Shown here: piece by piece, positions 1 to 8,983 of the stretch
Numbering within the stretch: position 1 is the stretch's first letter
Layout of the letters: each line of letters begins with the position of its first letter
NCBI GenBank assembly: GCA_965226245.1
Contig: CBDDCL010000015.1
Location: 806,001 to 870,000, forward strand
Source of the DNA: CBDCYS01 sp965226245
GTDB lineage: Bacteria > Acidobacteriota > Terriglobia > Bryobacterales > UBA6623
Direction of reading: 5' to 3'
DNA: 64,000 nt
The notes under the pieces: generated by a model
What the model was told of the DNA's origin: nothing
What the model saw: the letters and a program-made list of their open reading frames with translations, nothing else
Databases searched by the model: none
Translations under genes and position numbers: made by a program

Positions 1-1669
1 GACCTACTACAGAAAAAGAGAAGCCGGGCGACGTCACCCCTCCAGGGTTGTTCACGACCGTAATCGTGGGTATCCCGAAGGCGTTGTGCAAACTCTGAGG
101 ATCGGCGTTGAGTAACGTGCTGTTGACGAAAGCGGCGCCTATCTGCGCAGCGTCCCAATTCACCGTGGCACCGGCGGCGAAGTTCGCTCCATTCACGCCG
201 AGGTTCAGGAATGCCGGATCGCCGGCACATACACTCGGCGGCGTCAGGCTGGTGATCGATGGGTCCGCCACGCTTACAGGGAAGGGACCGGACGCTGCGG
301 CAGCGGGATAGGTGTTTGTGACGAGAACGTTGAAGGAGCCGGCTGCACTGATCTCGGCAGCCGGCACGGTCGCCTGCAGGCTGGTGGCGCTGACGAACAT
401 GGTAACCAAAGTTGTCCCGTCGAAGGAGATCACCGAAGTCGTGTTGAAGCAGGAACCATCGACCGTGATGGGCGTAGCGGCGTCGCCGGCTGGGATGGTC
501 GCGGGCGTAACATTCGTCACGGATGGCAGGCAAGGGACTACTTCGAGGCGCTGCATGTTGTCAATCGGCGTCGTGAGCACGCTCTGCGTGAACGTGCCTG
601 CCGCCAGCCGAACGATCGACGCCATCGCCGACAGTTGGCCATCGGCGACAAGGATCGCGCCATCCCCTTCAGTGGCAACGTCGAACGGATCAGTGAGCAG
701 CCCGCCGGTCGAAATCACGGTTTGTGCTCCAATGACCGGATCGATGCTGATAATTGCACCAGCCCCCGGGTCGGCAACGATGATGTCCCCATTCGCTGCA
801 ATCGCCAAACCGGCCGGATTGCTGAGGTTGCCGCCGGAGGCGAGCACAGTGTCATTCTTTGTGATTCGATCAATGCGGCGAATCTCTTGCTTAAATGGCA
901 GCGAGAAGATGATGTTGCCGTCAGCCTCAATGGCGATACCGCCGATAAATTCGGCGGGCAGATCAGCAAGTCCGTCCGTGGCAACCATTACAACGTCCCC
1001 AACAGGGTCGTAACGGATCACCGTCGGCGGGGGGCCGTCTACACCCTCGGTCACCACGAGGATGTTGCCGTCATCCTCGACCGCTACATCACTGGCATTG
1101 GAGAAGAAATTCTCGTCGAACAGCCTCAGGCTCGAGACGTTGCCCGTTGTCGGATCAACGCTACGGAGCTCGGGCGGATTCAATATAGTGACCAGAACGC
1201 TGCCACTCGCGTCGATTGCGATCCCAGATATGCCCGAAAGCGCGGGATCCGAGACTGCGGTCACGGCAATGCCCGTCGTGGGGTCTACACGGACGATCCC
1301 CGGGGTCGAGCCGTCTTGCGTCAGAAAGATGTCGCCCGGCAGCAAGGTGAAGGACGCCTTCGGGAACGAACCGGTAAGAGAGGCGGAGCTGCTTCCCGCG
1401 GTCAGCGGGGAATCAGGGTCGGCAGGACGGCTCGCCGCGGGGGTCGAGCCGGCCAGGTTCAGGCCGCTCCCCGGGTCCCCCTCCGATGTGCCGCCGCCCA
1501 CTGCGGGATTACGACCGCCGGCTACGGGCTGATCTCCCGGCGTGGTTTCGACTGCGACTCGCGTGTCCGAGGCGGGGTCTCGGTCCGACGGCGTTAGCGG
1601 CACCGCACCAAAGCAGAGCAGGGCCAACCAACACGTCCGATGTCCAAGCTTCGGGAGCACTATTGACAA
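1..1669 (-). CDS. Secreted NHL-type beta-propeller protein with IPT/TIG domains (C-terminus outside window)
   Basis: An open frame on the minus strand runs off the left edge of the window. Reading from a TTG at 1669 (purine-rich AAAGGAAA just upstream) or a GTG at 1660, it begins with a hydrophobic segment (TCWLALLCFGAVPL) that looks like a signal peptide. A Pro/Gly/Ser-rich linker follows. About six repeats come next, each with a pattern such as DASGSVLVT, EDDGNILVV, EADGNIIFS, AANGDIIVA and EGDGAILVA, which is typical of NHL/SMP-30-like beta-propellers. Further on (about positions 530-1) are two immunoglobulin-like IPT/TIG-type stretches (PSVTNVTPATIPAGDAA; PSITSLTPPSVCAGD). I infer an exported, possibly surface-anchored protein of unknown ligand. 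The start codon is uncertain and the C-terminus is missing. Confidence 0.75.
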   Translation of the reverse strand, partial: MSIVLPKLGHRTCWLALLCFGAVPLTPSDRDPASDTRVAVETTPGDQPVAGGRNPAVGGGTSEGDPGSGLNLAGSTPAASRPADPDSPLTAGSSSASLTGSFPKASFTLLPGDIFLTQDGSTPGIVRVDPTTGIAVTAVSDPALSGISGIAIDASGSVLVTILNPPELRSVDPTTGNVSSLRLFDENFFSNASDVAVEDDGNILVVTEGVDGPPPTVIRYDPVGDVVMVATDGLADLPAEFIGGIAIEADGNIIFSLPFKQEIRRIDRITKNDTVLASGGNLSNPAGLAIAANGDIIVADPGAGAIISIDPVIGAQTVISTGGLLTDPFDVATEGDGAILVADGQLSAMASIVRLAAGTFTQSVLTTPIDNMQRLEVVPCLPSVTNVTPATIPAGDAATPITVDGSCFNTTSVISFDGTTLVTMFVSATSLQATVPAAEISAAGSFNVLVTNTYPAAAASGPFPVSVADPSITSLTPPSVCAGDPAFLNLGVNGANFAAGATVNWDAAQIGAAFVNSTLLNADPQSLHNAFGIPTITVVNNPGGVTSPGFSFSVVG

Positions 1670-1833
1670 GGATTTCCTTTTTGGCCGTCCTGGCACGAGT
1701 AGGGTAGCCGATCCACGGCCGCAATGCAACGGTTTTCGCACTGCTGCGTTCGACACCCCTTTCGCTGCCGCTCCGGCGATCCACTGCACTGACTCCATCA
1801 CTTCGTCAGTACTTCTGAAGGTGAAGAGCAGAT

Positions 1834-3366
1834 TTAGATTTCATGAAGTTCCTCCTCGAACCACCCCCGAACATGCAGGCTTCTAGATCGCTTGTAATTC
1901 TTATTCGCGTTTTCGTAGGGGCTCCTCCAGAGGCATGATCCACGAAGCGGGACGAAGGCTTCGCGTGCTGCCAGGTTCACCGCGGGATCAATGAGTAGTT
2001 GGAGCTTGCGCCCGTTAAGCGACGCAAAGACTTCTGCCCGAATCTCCCTCCCTTCACGCCCTCCCGACCGCAGTATGCCCGCTATGTAATGACTAAACTG
2101 CAGAATCATGTCCGGATGAATGTGCATCCAACGCACCTGCTGACCCGTCAAGTATCTTTCGGGGTGAATTTCCCGGGTGGTCTCCGCAACTGGATTGGTT
2201 AGGAAGAACCGTGCCGTCCCTTGTTTATCACGCAACTTCATATGCCAGGAGAAAACGTGCCCTTCTTCGGTCCAACTGACGTTTCCCGGATACATGAAAT
2301 GACGGAATGGCAACACAAGTTGCAACATCAGATACACCCCGAGCAGGACGAACGTGGCGCGCTGTCTCGGTTCCAGGTCTCTCCAAGAAATCGCTTCATG
2401 ACCTTTGTGCTTGGCTTGTGTGCGCTCCTTGCGCCCCCTGCCGCCCCGAGCCCTGTGCCAGTTGCTGGGGCGCAGCCATCCCGGAGGCAAAAAAAGCAGC
2501 GTTGCGGCCAGCATGAACCACGGAAAGATCCCGATTTGAAACAAATAAGCATTCATCATGTGAAATAGTGCGGCCGCCCCGATGGCATACAAACGGGTTT
2601 TGCGCCACAGAAGCAGCGGTACAACGAACAGATCGAAAAGCAGGCCGCCGTAGCAGAACAGGTGCACCACCCACTCCTCACCAAAGAGCGGGCCGAAGAT
2701 TGGGAAATCTGTCCTGCGACCCAGCCACATTCGCATCGGCTCGCCCTGTAGCCAGTCACTGTTGAGCTTCGCCAGCCCGCCGTAAAAATAGACGATGCTG
2801 ATCTGCCCCAGAAACAGCCAAAGTGTCCACGTCGGCACGGTGTCCGATCGAATCTCCGGGTGTAATTTCGCATCCATGGAGCAGCTGCGGTTCGCCGGAA
2901 TGAAGATGAGTAGGAAGCTGACCAGAACGATCAAGTAGAAATGGTTCAAGTACAGCGCCATATCGATTAGGAAGATGTGGGCAAATCCCACGAAGAACAA
3001 CCCCGCGGCGATGCGGTAAAAGAACCCCACCATGATGCACAGCGCAAGAACGCCAAGCATCAGGAAGTGCAGATACATGCCTTCCCCGGGCCAGGGCCGG
3101 ACCCAGTCAAAACCGAAGAACGTGAAATGAAACTTCGGGAATATGAAAAAAGCCTTGATCCAGCCCTTATCGAAGTAACGCCAAACCTCCCAGAGCATCA
3201 CCGCGCCAAAGGCTATACGCAAGAAGACCAGGGGGGCAATATCGACCGGAGCCATGAGGCGGCTCCAGAGCGCGCTTAGAGGCCGCACGGTCCCTTGGGC
3301 AGCCACGTCGGCAGCAGACCCGCTTTGGGCCTTCACTTTGGATACCTGGCGTGACCGCCTTCTCAT
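1834..3366 (-). CDS. HTTM-domain membrane protein, vitamin K-dependent gamma-carboxylase homologue
   Basis: This 510-residue protein has many hydrophobic helices in its first two thirds and a soluble C-terminal third. The signature stretches NHFYLIVLVSFLLIFIPANR and YFYGGLAKLNSDWLQGEPM match the HTTM/VKGC family of bacterial homologues of the vertebrate gamma-glutamyl carboxylase. The length is normal for bacterial members. The first 37 residues are charged and poorly conserved, so an alternative start at the Met before APVDIAPLVFLR is possible. Family knowledge suggests a quinone-dependent membrane enzyme, but bacterial substrates are mostly unknown. It stands alone; the nearest gene in the same direction is the secreted propeller protein downstream, which is not obviously related. 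Confidence 0.85.
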   Translation of the reverse strand: MRRRSRQVSKVKAQSGSAADVAAQGTVRPLSALWSRLMAPVDIAPLVFLRIAFGAVMLWEVWRYFDKGWIKAFFIFPKFHFTFFGFDWVRPWPGEGMYLHFLMLGVLALCIMVGFFYRIAAGLFFVGFAHIFLIDMALYLNHFYLIVLVSFLLIFIPANRSCSMDAKLHPEIRSDTVPTWTLWLFLGQISIVYFYGGLAKLNSDWLQGEPMRMWLGRRTDFPIFGPLFGEEWVVHLFCYGGLLFDLFVVPLLLWRKTRLYAIGAAALFHMMNAYLFQIGIFPWFMLAATLLFLPPGWLRPSNWHRARGGRGRKERTQAKHKGHEAISWRDLEPRQRATFVLLGVYLMLQLVLPFRHFMYPGNVSWTEEGHVFSWHMKLRDKQGTARFFLTNPVAETTREIHPERYLTGQQVRWMHIHPDMILQFSHYIAGILRSGGREGREIRAEVFASLNGRKLQLLIDPAVNLAAREAFVPLRGSCLWRSPYENANKNYKRSRSLHVRGWFEEELHEI

Positions 3367-3779
3367 TTTTGTTGGCTAAAAAGCACCCCCAGGAATCGAA
3401 CGCTGAATCCCGGACGACTGCGTGAGGAATCTTGCCGCAAGGACCCAGAAAGTTCAAGACGCGGATCCCGGCGATTCATATCTTACTGCAAGTCGGATTC
3501 TCCGCACACTAAATCCAGACACTAAATCCAGACGGAAAGCCCTGACGTGGCGCGCGACAACTACGCCCAACCATCCTCCGCCTGATCGAGCCACGGCCGG
3601 ATCGATCGTCAGAGCGGCGTCCGCAGAGACATAAGCATCCGCTTGCCTTCCTACGCCCCATCCGCATCCGGGCCTTGGCCTTGAGGGTTTTCCTAGCCAG
3701 GGTTTCGCTTCGCTCTACCCTGGGCTACGATCCGACGCCGCTTCCGCGGCTCAAAGGCTCTCAGTCGGCAGTATTGGGG
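3367..3779. other. Intergenic region with paired hairpins
   Basis: This 413-bp gap lies between the HTTM gene and the next glycosyltransferase, both on the minus strand. No coding frame with a recognisable product was seen. The only clear structure is the pair of hairpins at 3694-3750, listed separately. A promoter for the HTTM gene presumably lies near 3370-3450, but no confident -35/-10 pair was picked out. Confidence 0.4.
3694..3750. repeat. Two-hairpin REP-like repeat
   Basis: The first inverted repeat pairs TAGCCAGGGT (3694-3703) with ACCCTGGGCTA (3717-3727) around a 13-nt loop. A second, GCCGC-TTCC-GCGGC, follows at 3737-3750. The unit lies about 30 bp beyond the stop codon of the minus-strand glycosyltransferase, so it may act as a transcript end or be a REP/BIME-type mobile repeat. 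No T-run supports a classical terminator. Confidence 0.55.
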
Positions 3780-5246
3780 CTAGGGGCCGGAGAATACCGC
3801 TGGGTCGGAATGAACCCGAAAGGGCCTGGGAACGGAGTCACACAAAGGCAGGCGGCCGTGGCTGTAGTAGCCCAATCCGTAGACCACATGCCGGCGAACT
3901 TGGCCGATGCAGGTCTGTTCGAGATGAGGCTCGACCTGCCGCCAAAGCGCCCGGCTTCCGGCCTCTCGGTCGATGGCGGGGAAAGTTTTCAGCTTGAGGC
4001 AGGCCAGGCCGCCGGCCGTTCCCGCCGCGAGCAGGCCGACGGCGAGCAAAGTTCTGTTACGGGATGCCGCCCACCAGACTGCCGCGGCTGTCGCCAGCAT
4101 GGCGACGACGCCGAGCCAGGAGATGTCCGCGGGCGGCCAAGCCTTGGAGAGTCCGTAGGAGAAAGCTGCGGGCAAGATCGGTTCAGCGACGGGGACTACG
4201 ACGAGCAAGGCGGCCGCGGCTGCGAGTACATATCGGGGAGAGCGCACCTTCGACAGGTTCACGCCCATCCAGATGGCCATGGCGGGAAACAGCGGCAAGA
4301 CGTAGCTGGGCAGCTTGTTTCGAGAAACGGAAAACAGCAACAAGGTGGTCGCCATCCAGGTGAGCAAGAACCGCATGCGCGGGTCGCGGCGCTGCCCGGT
4401 ATCGGGGGTGAGCGCGAGCAGGGGAGTCCACGGCAGCAGGCCGGTCGGGAGCACCGCCAAGAAGTACCAAAACGGTTTGACATGCTCGATCGAATCGCTC
4501 GTAAAGCGTTCGACGTGGTGCCGCCAGAAAAAGTCTTCGACAAACGCGCTGCCATTGGCGGCATAACACAGGGCGTACCAGGGCAAGGCAACCACCACGA
4601 AGGGAAACAGCACTCGGGGATGAAACAGGTCTCGCAGCACGGGGCGCAACCCGCGCTGGACGCACACCGACAACAGCGCTAAAGCGGCGATCGCCGGTCC
4701 CGCCAGCCCTTTCGCCAAGACTGAAATTCCCAACAGGAAGCCGAACCAGGGCAGGGTCTTGCGAGTCTGCTCGTTGGAGTGCTCGACCCAAGGCAACAGC
4801 ACAAGCAGCGCGGCGCCAACGGAGGCGGCCAGTGGCAGATCGAAGATACCGGCCTGGCTGTAGACGGCCCAACCCGCCGACGAGGCCAGAATCAGCGTGG
4901 CGTGCCCGGCGACCGGAGATCCAAGCTGCCGGCGCACCTGGCGGTAGAAGAAGGCCAGAAACAAGACGCTGATGAGGGCGACCGGCAAGCGCGTCGCGCG
5001 GTCATCGGTCAGGCCCAACGCACCTGCTGCCGCTCCGAGCCAGTAGAGCAGGGCCGGCTTCTCGAACCAGGGCTTTCCGTTCAGCCTGGGAGTGACCCAG
5101 TCCCCGGATTCTCGCATCTCGCGGGCGATGGCCGCGTAGCGCGGTTCATCGGGGCCTACGAGACCGCGGTCGGCCATGCCCTGGAAGAACAACAGGCAGG
5201 CCCCTACCGTCAGCAAAACGCCGATACCGATTCTTGCTGGGCTCAT
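3780..5246 (-). CDS. ArnT-like GT-C family glycosyltransferase (GT39/PMT-type)
   Basis: This 488-residue integral membrane protein has about 10-12 predicted hydrophobic helices. Near the N-terminus the motif GPDEPRYAAIAREMRESGDW, followed by TPRLNGKPWFEKPALLYWL, is the hallmark of ArnT/PMT-like lipid-linked sugar transferases. It contains the acidic DE pair thought to bind the donor phosphate or metal. ArnT itself moves aminoarabinose from undecaprenyl phosphate to lipid A, but this group is diverse and the substrate cannot be read from sequence. The enzyme probably acts on the periplasmic face of the inner membrane. It belongs to a loose cluster of six GT-C type genes between 3780 and 16153. 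Confidence 0.85.
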   Translation of the reverse strand: MSPARIGIGVLLTVGACLLFFQGMADRGLVGPDEPRYAAIAREMRESGDWVTPRLNGKPWFEKPALLYWLGAAAGALGLTDDRATRLPVALISVLFLAFFYRQVRRQLGSPVAGHATLILASSAGWAVYSQAGIFDLPLAASVGAALLVLLPWVEHSNEQTRKTLPWFGFLLGISVLAKGLAGPAIAALALLSVCVQRGLRPVLRDLFHPRVLFPFVVVALPWYALCYAANGSAFVEDFFWRHHVERFTSDSIEHVKPFWYFLAVLPTGLLPWTPLLALTPDTGQRRDPRMRFLLTWMATTLLLFSVSRNKLPSYVLPLFPAMAIWMGVNLSKVRSPRYVLAAAAALLVVVPVAEPILPAAFSYGLSKAWPPADISWLGVVAMLATAAAVWWAASRNRTLLAVGLLAAGTAGGLACLKLKTFPAIDREAGSRALWRQVEPHLEQTCIGQVRRHVVYGLGYYSHGRLPLCDSVPRPFRVHSDPAVFSGP

Positions 5247-5328
5247 TCGCGGATTTCCCTAACGCGGAGCCGCCGCAACCAAAACGGGGAGCGTGGCCTC
5301 CGCCGGATACCGCGCATCGAAGCGGCAG

Positions 5329-5354
5329 ACCGCTCCCTGACGGTCGCGGCTCTG
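5329..5354 (+). repeat. Dispersed REP-like repeat, copy 1
   Basis: The core ACCGCTCCCTGACGGTCGCG followed by GCTCTGA recurs with few changes at 20185-20214 and (inverted) 33271-33297, with a variant at 14149-14176. It lies in a 222-bp gap upstream of the ArnT-like gene that otherwise holds nothing recognisable. Confidence 0.6.
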
Positions 5355-5468
5355 AATCTGGCCCCCGGGTTTTCCGCCACGTTTTGCAAGAAAGGGGGCT
5401 GGCCTCCTCCTGGCATTAGAGCTCCTCACGCAGCGATGAGTCGCCGTCGTGCGCCGGTGCAGCAGCGG

Positions 5469-5720
5469 CTAGTCCACGCGCACGCCGATCGACAGCAACA
5501 GATTTGCGTACAAGGCCTGATCGGCCGTCTGGATCGTGAGAACGTGTTCAGGCGTGGCGGCGTATTCATAGAACTCGAATTGCTCCATGGGTTCCAGTTC
5601 CAAATCGACGGCGGCGTTCTTGAAGATCGCCCGATACTGATTCCAAACCGGCGGAGATCCTCGCTGAGCGCGAAGGGCCCTCGTTGATCTTGGGGTGGAT
5701 GAGTTGATGTTTGAGCATGG
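5469..5720 (-). pseudogene. Internally deleted RbsD/FucU-family sugar mutarotase
   Basis: From an ATG at 5720 the frame reads MLKHQLIHPKINE, a typical RbsD/FucU N-terminus. After about 13 residues the frame breaks. In another frame, from about 5660 to the stop at 5469, the sequence reads PPVWNQYRAIFKN, then EQFEFYEYA and YANLLLSIGV, which is the conserved C-terminal third of the same family. The family length is about 140 residues; roughly 60 residues in the middle, including the catalytic His/Asp region, are missing. I therefore call it a deletion pseudogene. RbsD/FucU enzymes interconvert sugar anomers (ribose, fucose). The divergent GH88 gene at 5972 fits a former sugar-use locus. Confidence 0.7.
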
Positions 5721-5971
5721 TGGTTCTTTATGCCGATTCTTTCGGAGGATAAGGGCTGTTCCGTGGCCCTCACGCGGGCGGGGCCGCAGGCGGGCCGGAA
5801 TGCGATTCCCCCAGACCAGACTATCAAACCGTTCGCGGGAGTGAATCAGGTTTGGCCGCATTCGTTGACCCGCAGCAGCAATGGTGGGGGGCCAAGGAGT
5901 CCAAGGACAACAAGGCAAGGACAACCACACGATTGCCTATCCCAACGGATTGGGTTAAACTCTCTTGACTG

Positions 5972-7093
5972 ATGATCGAACTCTGCTCGTCATCCGATTG
6001 GAAACCAGCTTTCGAAAAGACCCTCGAATTCGCCCAAAAGCAGGTCCGCGGACTCATCGAACGTGACCCCGATTTCTACCCCATGTACACCCAGCAAGGG
6101 CGCTGGCTGCACGACGGGGAAGCTTGGACCAACTGGTGCGACGGCTTCCTGCCCGGTATGATGTGGATTTTCCATCGCCGCACGGGCGACCCGGAGTGGA
6201 GGAGGCAGGCCGAGCGCTATACCACTCCGCTCGAGCCCCGCAAAATGGATCGCAATGTTCATGACCTGGGGTTCATTTTCCTGTCTACCTATCACCGCTG
6301 GTACAAACTGACCGGGGAGTCCCGGCTCAACGACGTCGTCATCCAGGCCGGACGCACGCTGGGGATGCGGCTTCAGGCGAAAGGCCAGTACCTGTGCTCG
6401 TTCATCGGAGCGGAGTCACTCTTCATCGACATCATGACCAACGTCGGGATCATCTTCTACGCGGCGCTCCAAAGCGGCGATGAGCAGTTGCTCGACGTCG
6501 CGATGAAACACTGCCTGACAACACGGCGCGTGCTGATTCGCGGCGACGGCAGCTCGTCCCACGAAGGCATTTTTGATCTCGAGACGGGCGAGTTCCTGCG
6601 CCAGTCCACTCATCAGGGCTGGCGGGGTGATTCCTGCTGGGCGCGCGGGCTCGGCTGGGCGATTTATGGGTTTGCGTCTTCCTACCGTGCGGTCCGCGAC
6701 CCGCGCTTTCTCCACACCGCTCAGGCCTGCGCGGACTTCTATATCCGCGAAACGCCCGCGGACGGTGTCCCGCCGATGGACTACGACACGCCGCCCGATG
6801 AGCCTCAATACCGCGAATCTTCCGCCGGGGCGATCACAGCCGCCGGGCTGCTGCGTCTTTCCAAACTGGTTCCCGATCCGCTCAAGGGCGCCGCCTACGC
6901 GGGCGCGGCCCATCGAATCCTGCTGACGCTGTGCCAGGAGCCTTACAGCGCCGCGGGCACGCCGGGCTGGGAAGGGATCCTCAAGGAAGGCATCTATCAC
7001 CTCAGGAAGGGGCTGGGCGTGCGAGAGTCGGTGATGTGGGGCGAGTACTTCTTCGTGGAAGCCCTGGACCGCGCTTTGCGGCAGGCAGAATAA
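5972..7093 (+). CDS. Glycoside hydrolase family 88 (unsaturated glucuronyl hydrolase-like)
   Basis: This 373-residue protein lacks an obvious signal peptide and is probably cytoplasmic. Family motifs occur in order: HDLGFIF (about residue 90, catalytic Asp region), IDIMTNVGI (about 150), RGDGSSSHEGIFD, THQGWRGDSCWARGLGWAIYGFA and SSAGAITAAGLLRL. GH88 enzymes hydrate the C4-C5 double bond of unsaturated uronic acids released by polysaccharide lyases, freeing the sugar. The length is normal. GH105 (unsaturated rhamnogalacturonyl hydrolase) is a close relative and cannot be fully excluded. It is divergent from the mutarotase relic at 5469-5720, suggesting a degraded polysaccharide-use locus. Confidence 0.85.
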   Translation: MIELCSSSDWKPAFEKTLEFAQKQVRGLIERDPDFYPMYTQQGRWLHDGEAWTNWCDGFLPGMMWIFHRRTGDPEWRRQAERYTTPLEPRKMDRNVHDLGFIFLSTYHRWYKLTGESRLNDVVIQAGRTLGMRLQAKGQYLCSFIGAESLFIDIMTNVGIIFYAALQSGDEQLLDVAMKHCLTTRRVLIRGDGSSSHEGIFDLETGEFLRQSTHQGWRGDSCWARGLGWAIYGFASSYRAVRDPRFLHTAQACADFYIRETPADGVPPMDYDTPPDEPQYRESSAGAITAAGLLRLSKLVPDPLKGAAYAGAAHRILLTLCQEPYSAAGTPGWEGILKEGIYHLRKGLGVRESVMWGEYFFVEALDRALRQAE

Positions 7094-7205
7094 CGTGCAA
7101 TCCGCTGACTCGGTGGGCGGGGGCGGTCAACGTGTAGCGGCTGTCGCGATTCACTTCAAGCGGTAGGCTGGCGATGCCGCTCCTCCGAGATTAAGCTATG
7201 TAGAT

Positions 7206-8873
7206 GTGGAAGGCGGTAGATCCAAGCGTTCAGACACGGCACGCCGAACGGAGGCGTCTGCGACGGAGCATCGCAGCGCGAGACACAGGTGGGTCCTTGC
7301 CGTCCTCGCCGTCATCCTGCTGGTCTTTGTCTACAGAGTCGTTTCGACCTACTACGTTTTCACAAACGTCATCGACGCCCCCTGGCACATTAGCGCCGGC
7401 CTTGAATATCTGCGTACCGGCAACTACGATTATGAGCCTCAGCACCCACCGTTAGCGCGCCTGGCACTCGCAGCCCTGCCGTATTGGCTGGAAGATCTCC
7501 GGCTTGGCGACTTTGACAGGCCGTGGGCAGGTGACTGGCTCAACCGGGAGCTTGACTTTTACTGGCACACGCTGGCGCTTGCGCGGTTCGGAAATCTGGT
7601 ATTCGCCATACCCCTTCTCCTCGTCGTGTTCGTCTGGAGCCGCGACCTTTTCGGCCCCATCAGCGGATTAGTGGCTGTTCTGGCCGCCTCCTGCTCACCG
7701 AATTTACTGGCACATAGCGGAGTTGCTGCTTTAGACATTGGAAATGCGGCAACCGTCTTCGTGGCGGCTTATTTTTTGTGGCGGTGGAGTCGGGAGTCCG
7801 GGTGGCGCTACTGCCTGCTGGCGGCCCTGTCGGTGAGCGCAGCCGTGACAACCAAGTTTTCGGCCCTGGCCTTCTTGCCTCCGATCGCGGCGGGCTACTA
7901 CCTGATGGGAAAGCGAGTCCGCCCTCGCTCCACGCCCTCGGATCGGGCAAGTTTTGGGATTGTTTTCGTACTGACCGTCGTGATGGTTTGCTGGGCGGTC
8001 TATGCGTTCGACTTCGGCCGCGTGCCCGAACGCGCGGCGGACGAGACCGCTCTTGCGGCGGCGCTCGGTTCGATGACCCTTCCTGCACCGCAGTTGTGGC
8101 GAGGGATTCTCGATGTCGTCGAACACCAAGAGAGAGGACATTACGGCTATCTCATGGGCGAGGTCTCCGAACACGGCTGGTGGTATTACTTTCCAATTGC
8201 CATCGCACTCAAAACCACGCCGGCGCTGTTGATCCTGGCGGCTCTCGGAGTTGTCCTCATCTTGCGGAGATCCGAGCGCGTGGTCGCGGGCTCTGTCTTT
8301 GTGTTGGCTTGGCCGATCGTGGTGATCCTAGCGGTGGGCATGATCAGCAATCTAAACATAGGTATTCGGCATGTGCTTTCCATATATCCTTTCCTGGCCG
8401 TTTTTGCGGCAGTGGCTTTCGCGGGCGAACGCAGCCGGACGTTCCGCACCCGCATCACGATCCCAGCGCTGGTCTTGCTCGGCCTGCACGTGGCCGATTC
8501 CTTGGCGGTGCATCCGGATTATCTTGCCTATTTCACACCTGTCGTTCGAGGAAATGAAAAGGAATATCTAGTCGACAGCAACCTCGACTGGGGCCAGGAC
8601 TTGGGCCGTCTCGCCAAGTTCGTGCACGAGAATCGCATCCCGGCGATCCTGCTAGCCTACGACGGCGACGAACATGCCGCCAAGTTTAGCATTCGAAACA
8701 GTCTCCTCCCTCCGAATCATCCCGACTGCTGCTGGATCGCGGCGGGTGCCAAGCCACTGAAGGGGATCGGCCCTAATCTGTCAATGCTCGATAAGCGAGA
8801 GCCGTTTGCCCAAGTAGGTAAATCAATCTGGGTCTATAAGCTCACCGGTGATGAGATCTACTCGATCAAGTAA
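7206..8873 (+). CDS. GT-C family membrane glycosyltransferase (PMT-like)
   Basis: This 555-residue polytopic membrane protein starts at a GTG. After a charged N-terminal tail and the first membrane helix, the loop reads DAPWHISAGLEYLRTGNYDY followed by EPQHPPLARLALAALP, a typical GT39-like acceptor/donor loop with its Asp. The C-terminal soluble part carries DSNLDWGQDLGRLAKFV, common in this subgroup. The target is unknown. It is convergent with the following gene, with a hairpin between them at 8964-8980. Confidence 0.8.
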   Translation: MEGGRSKRSDTARRTEASATEHRSARHRWVLAVLAVILLVFVYRVVSTYYVFTNVIDAPWHISAGLEYLRTGNYDYEPQHPPLARLALAALPYWLEDLRLGDFDRPWAGDWLNRELDFYWHTLALARFGNLVFAIPLLLVVFVWSRDLFGPISGLVAVLAASCSPNLLAHSGVAALDIGNAATVFVAAYFLWRWSRESGWRYCLLAALSVSAAVTTKFSALAFLPPIAAGYYLMGKRVRPRSTPSDRASFGIVFVLTVVMVCWAVYAFDFGRVPERAADETALAAALGSMTLPAPQLWRGILDVVEHQERGHYGYLMGEVSEHGWWYYFPIAIALKTTPALLILAALGVVLILRRSERVVAGSVFVLAWPIVVILAVGMISNLNIGIRHVLSIYPFLAVFAAVAFAGERSRTFRTRITIPALVLLGLHVADSLAVHPDYLAYFTPVVRGNEKEYLVDSNLDWGQDLGRLAKFVHENRIPAILLAYDGDEHAAKFSIRNSLLPPNHPDCCWIAAGAKPLKGIGPNLSMLDKREPFAQVGKSIWVYKLTGDEIYSIK

Positions 8874-8963
8874 TGACCGGTTTGCTCGCAAAAAGCACGG
8901 GAAGCACGCTTGGAGACGTCACCGCCACTAACCTTTCGTCCGAGTGCGCCGTTGCGGACAACC

Positions 8964-8980
8964 GCGGCTGTCCCAGCCGC
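8964..8980. terminator. Hairpin between convergent genes, possible bidirectional terminator
   Basis: GCGGCTG (8964-8970) and CAGCCGC (8974-8980) form a perfect 7-bp stem with a 3-nt loop, 3 nt beyond the stop of the minus-strand gene and 90 nt beyond the plus-strand gene. No T-run follows, so intrinsic termination is uncertain; it may instead be one of the hairpin repeats common in this window. Confidence 0.4.
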
Positions 8981-8983
8981 AGA

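Noticed and set aside
108..1597. Several plus-strand open frames, one 320 codons long
   Set aside because: They are shadows of the minus-strand propeller/IPT gene, which has repeats and a signal peptide; the plus-strand products are low-complexity with no domain.
3380..3420. Possible tRNA T-arm (GTTCGATTCC on the minus strand)
   Set aside because: The flanking bases do not form a T-stem and no acceptor stem, D-arm or anticodon arm could be built.
3675..4682. 335-codon plus-strand frame
   Set aside because: Antisense of the ArnT-like gene; Gln/Gly/Arg-rich with no recognisable domain.
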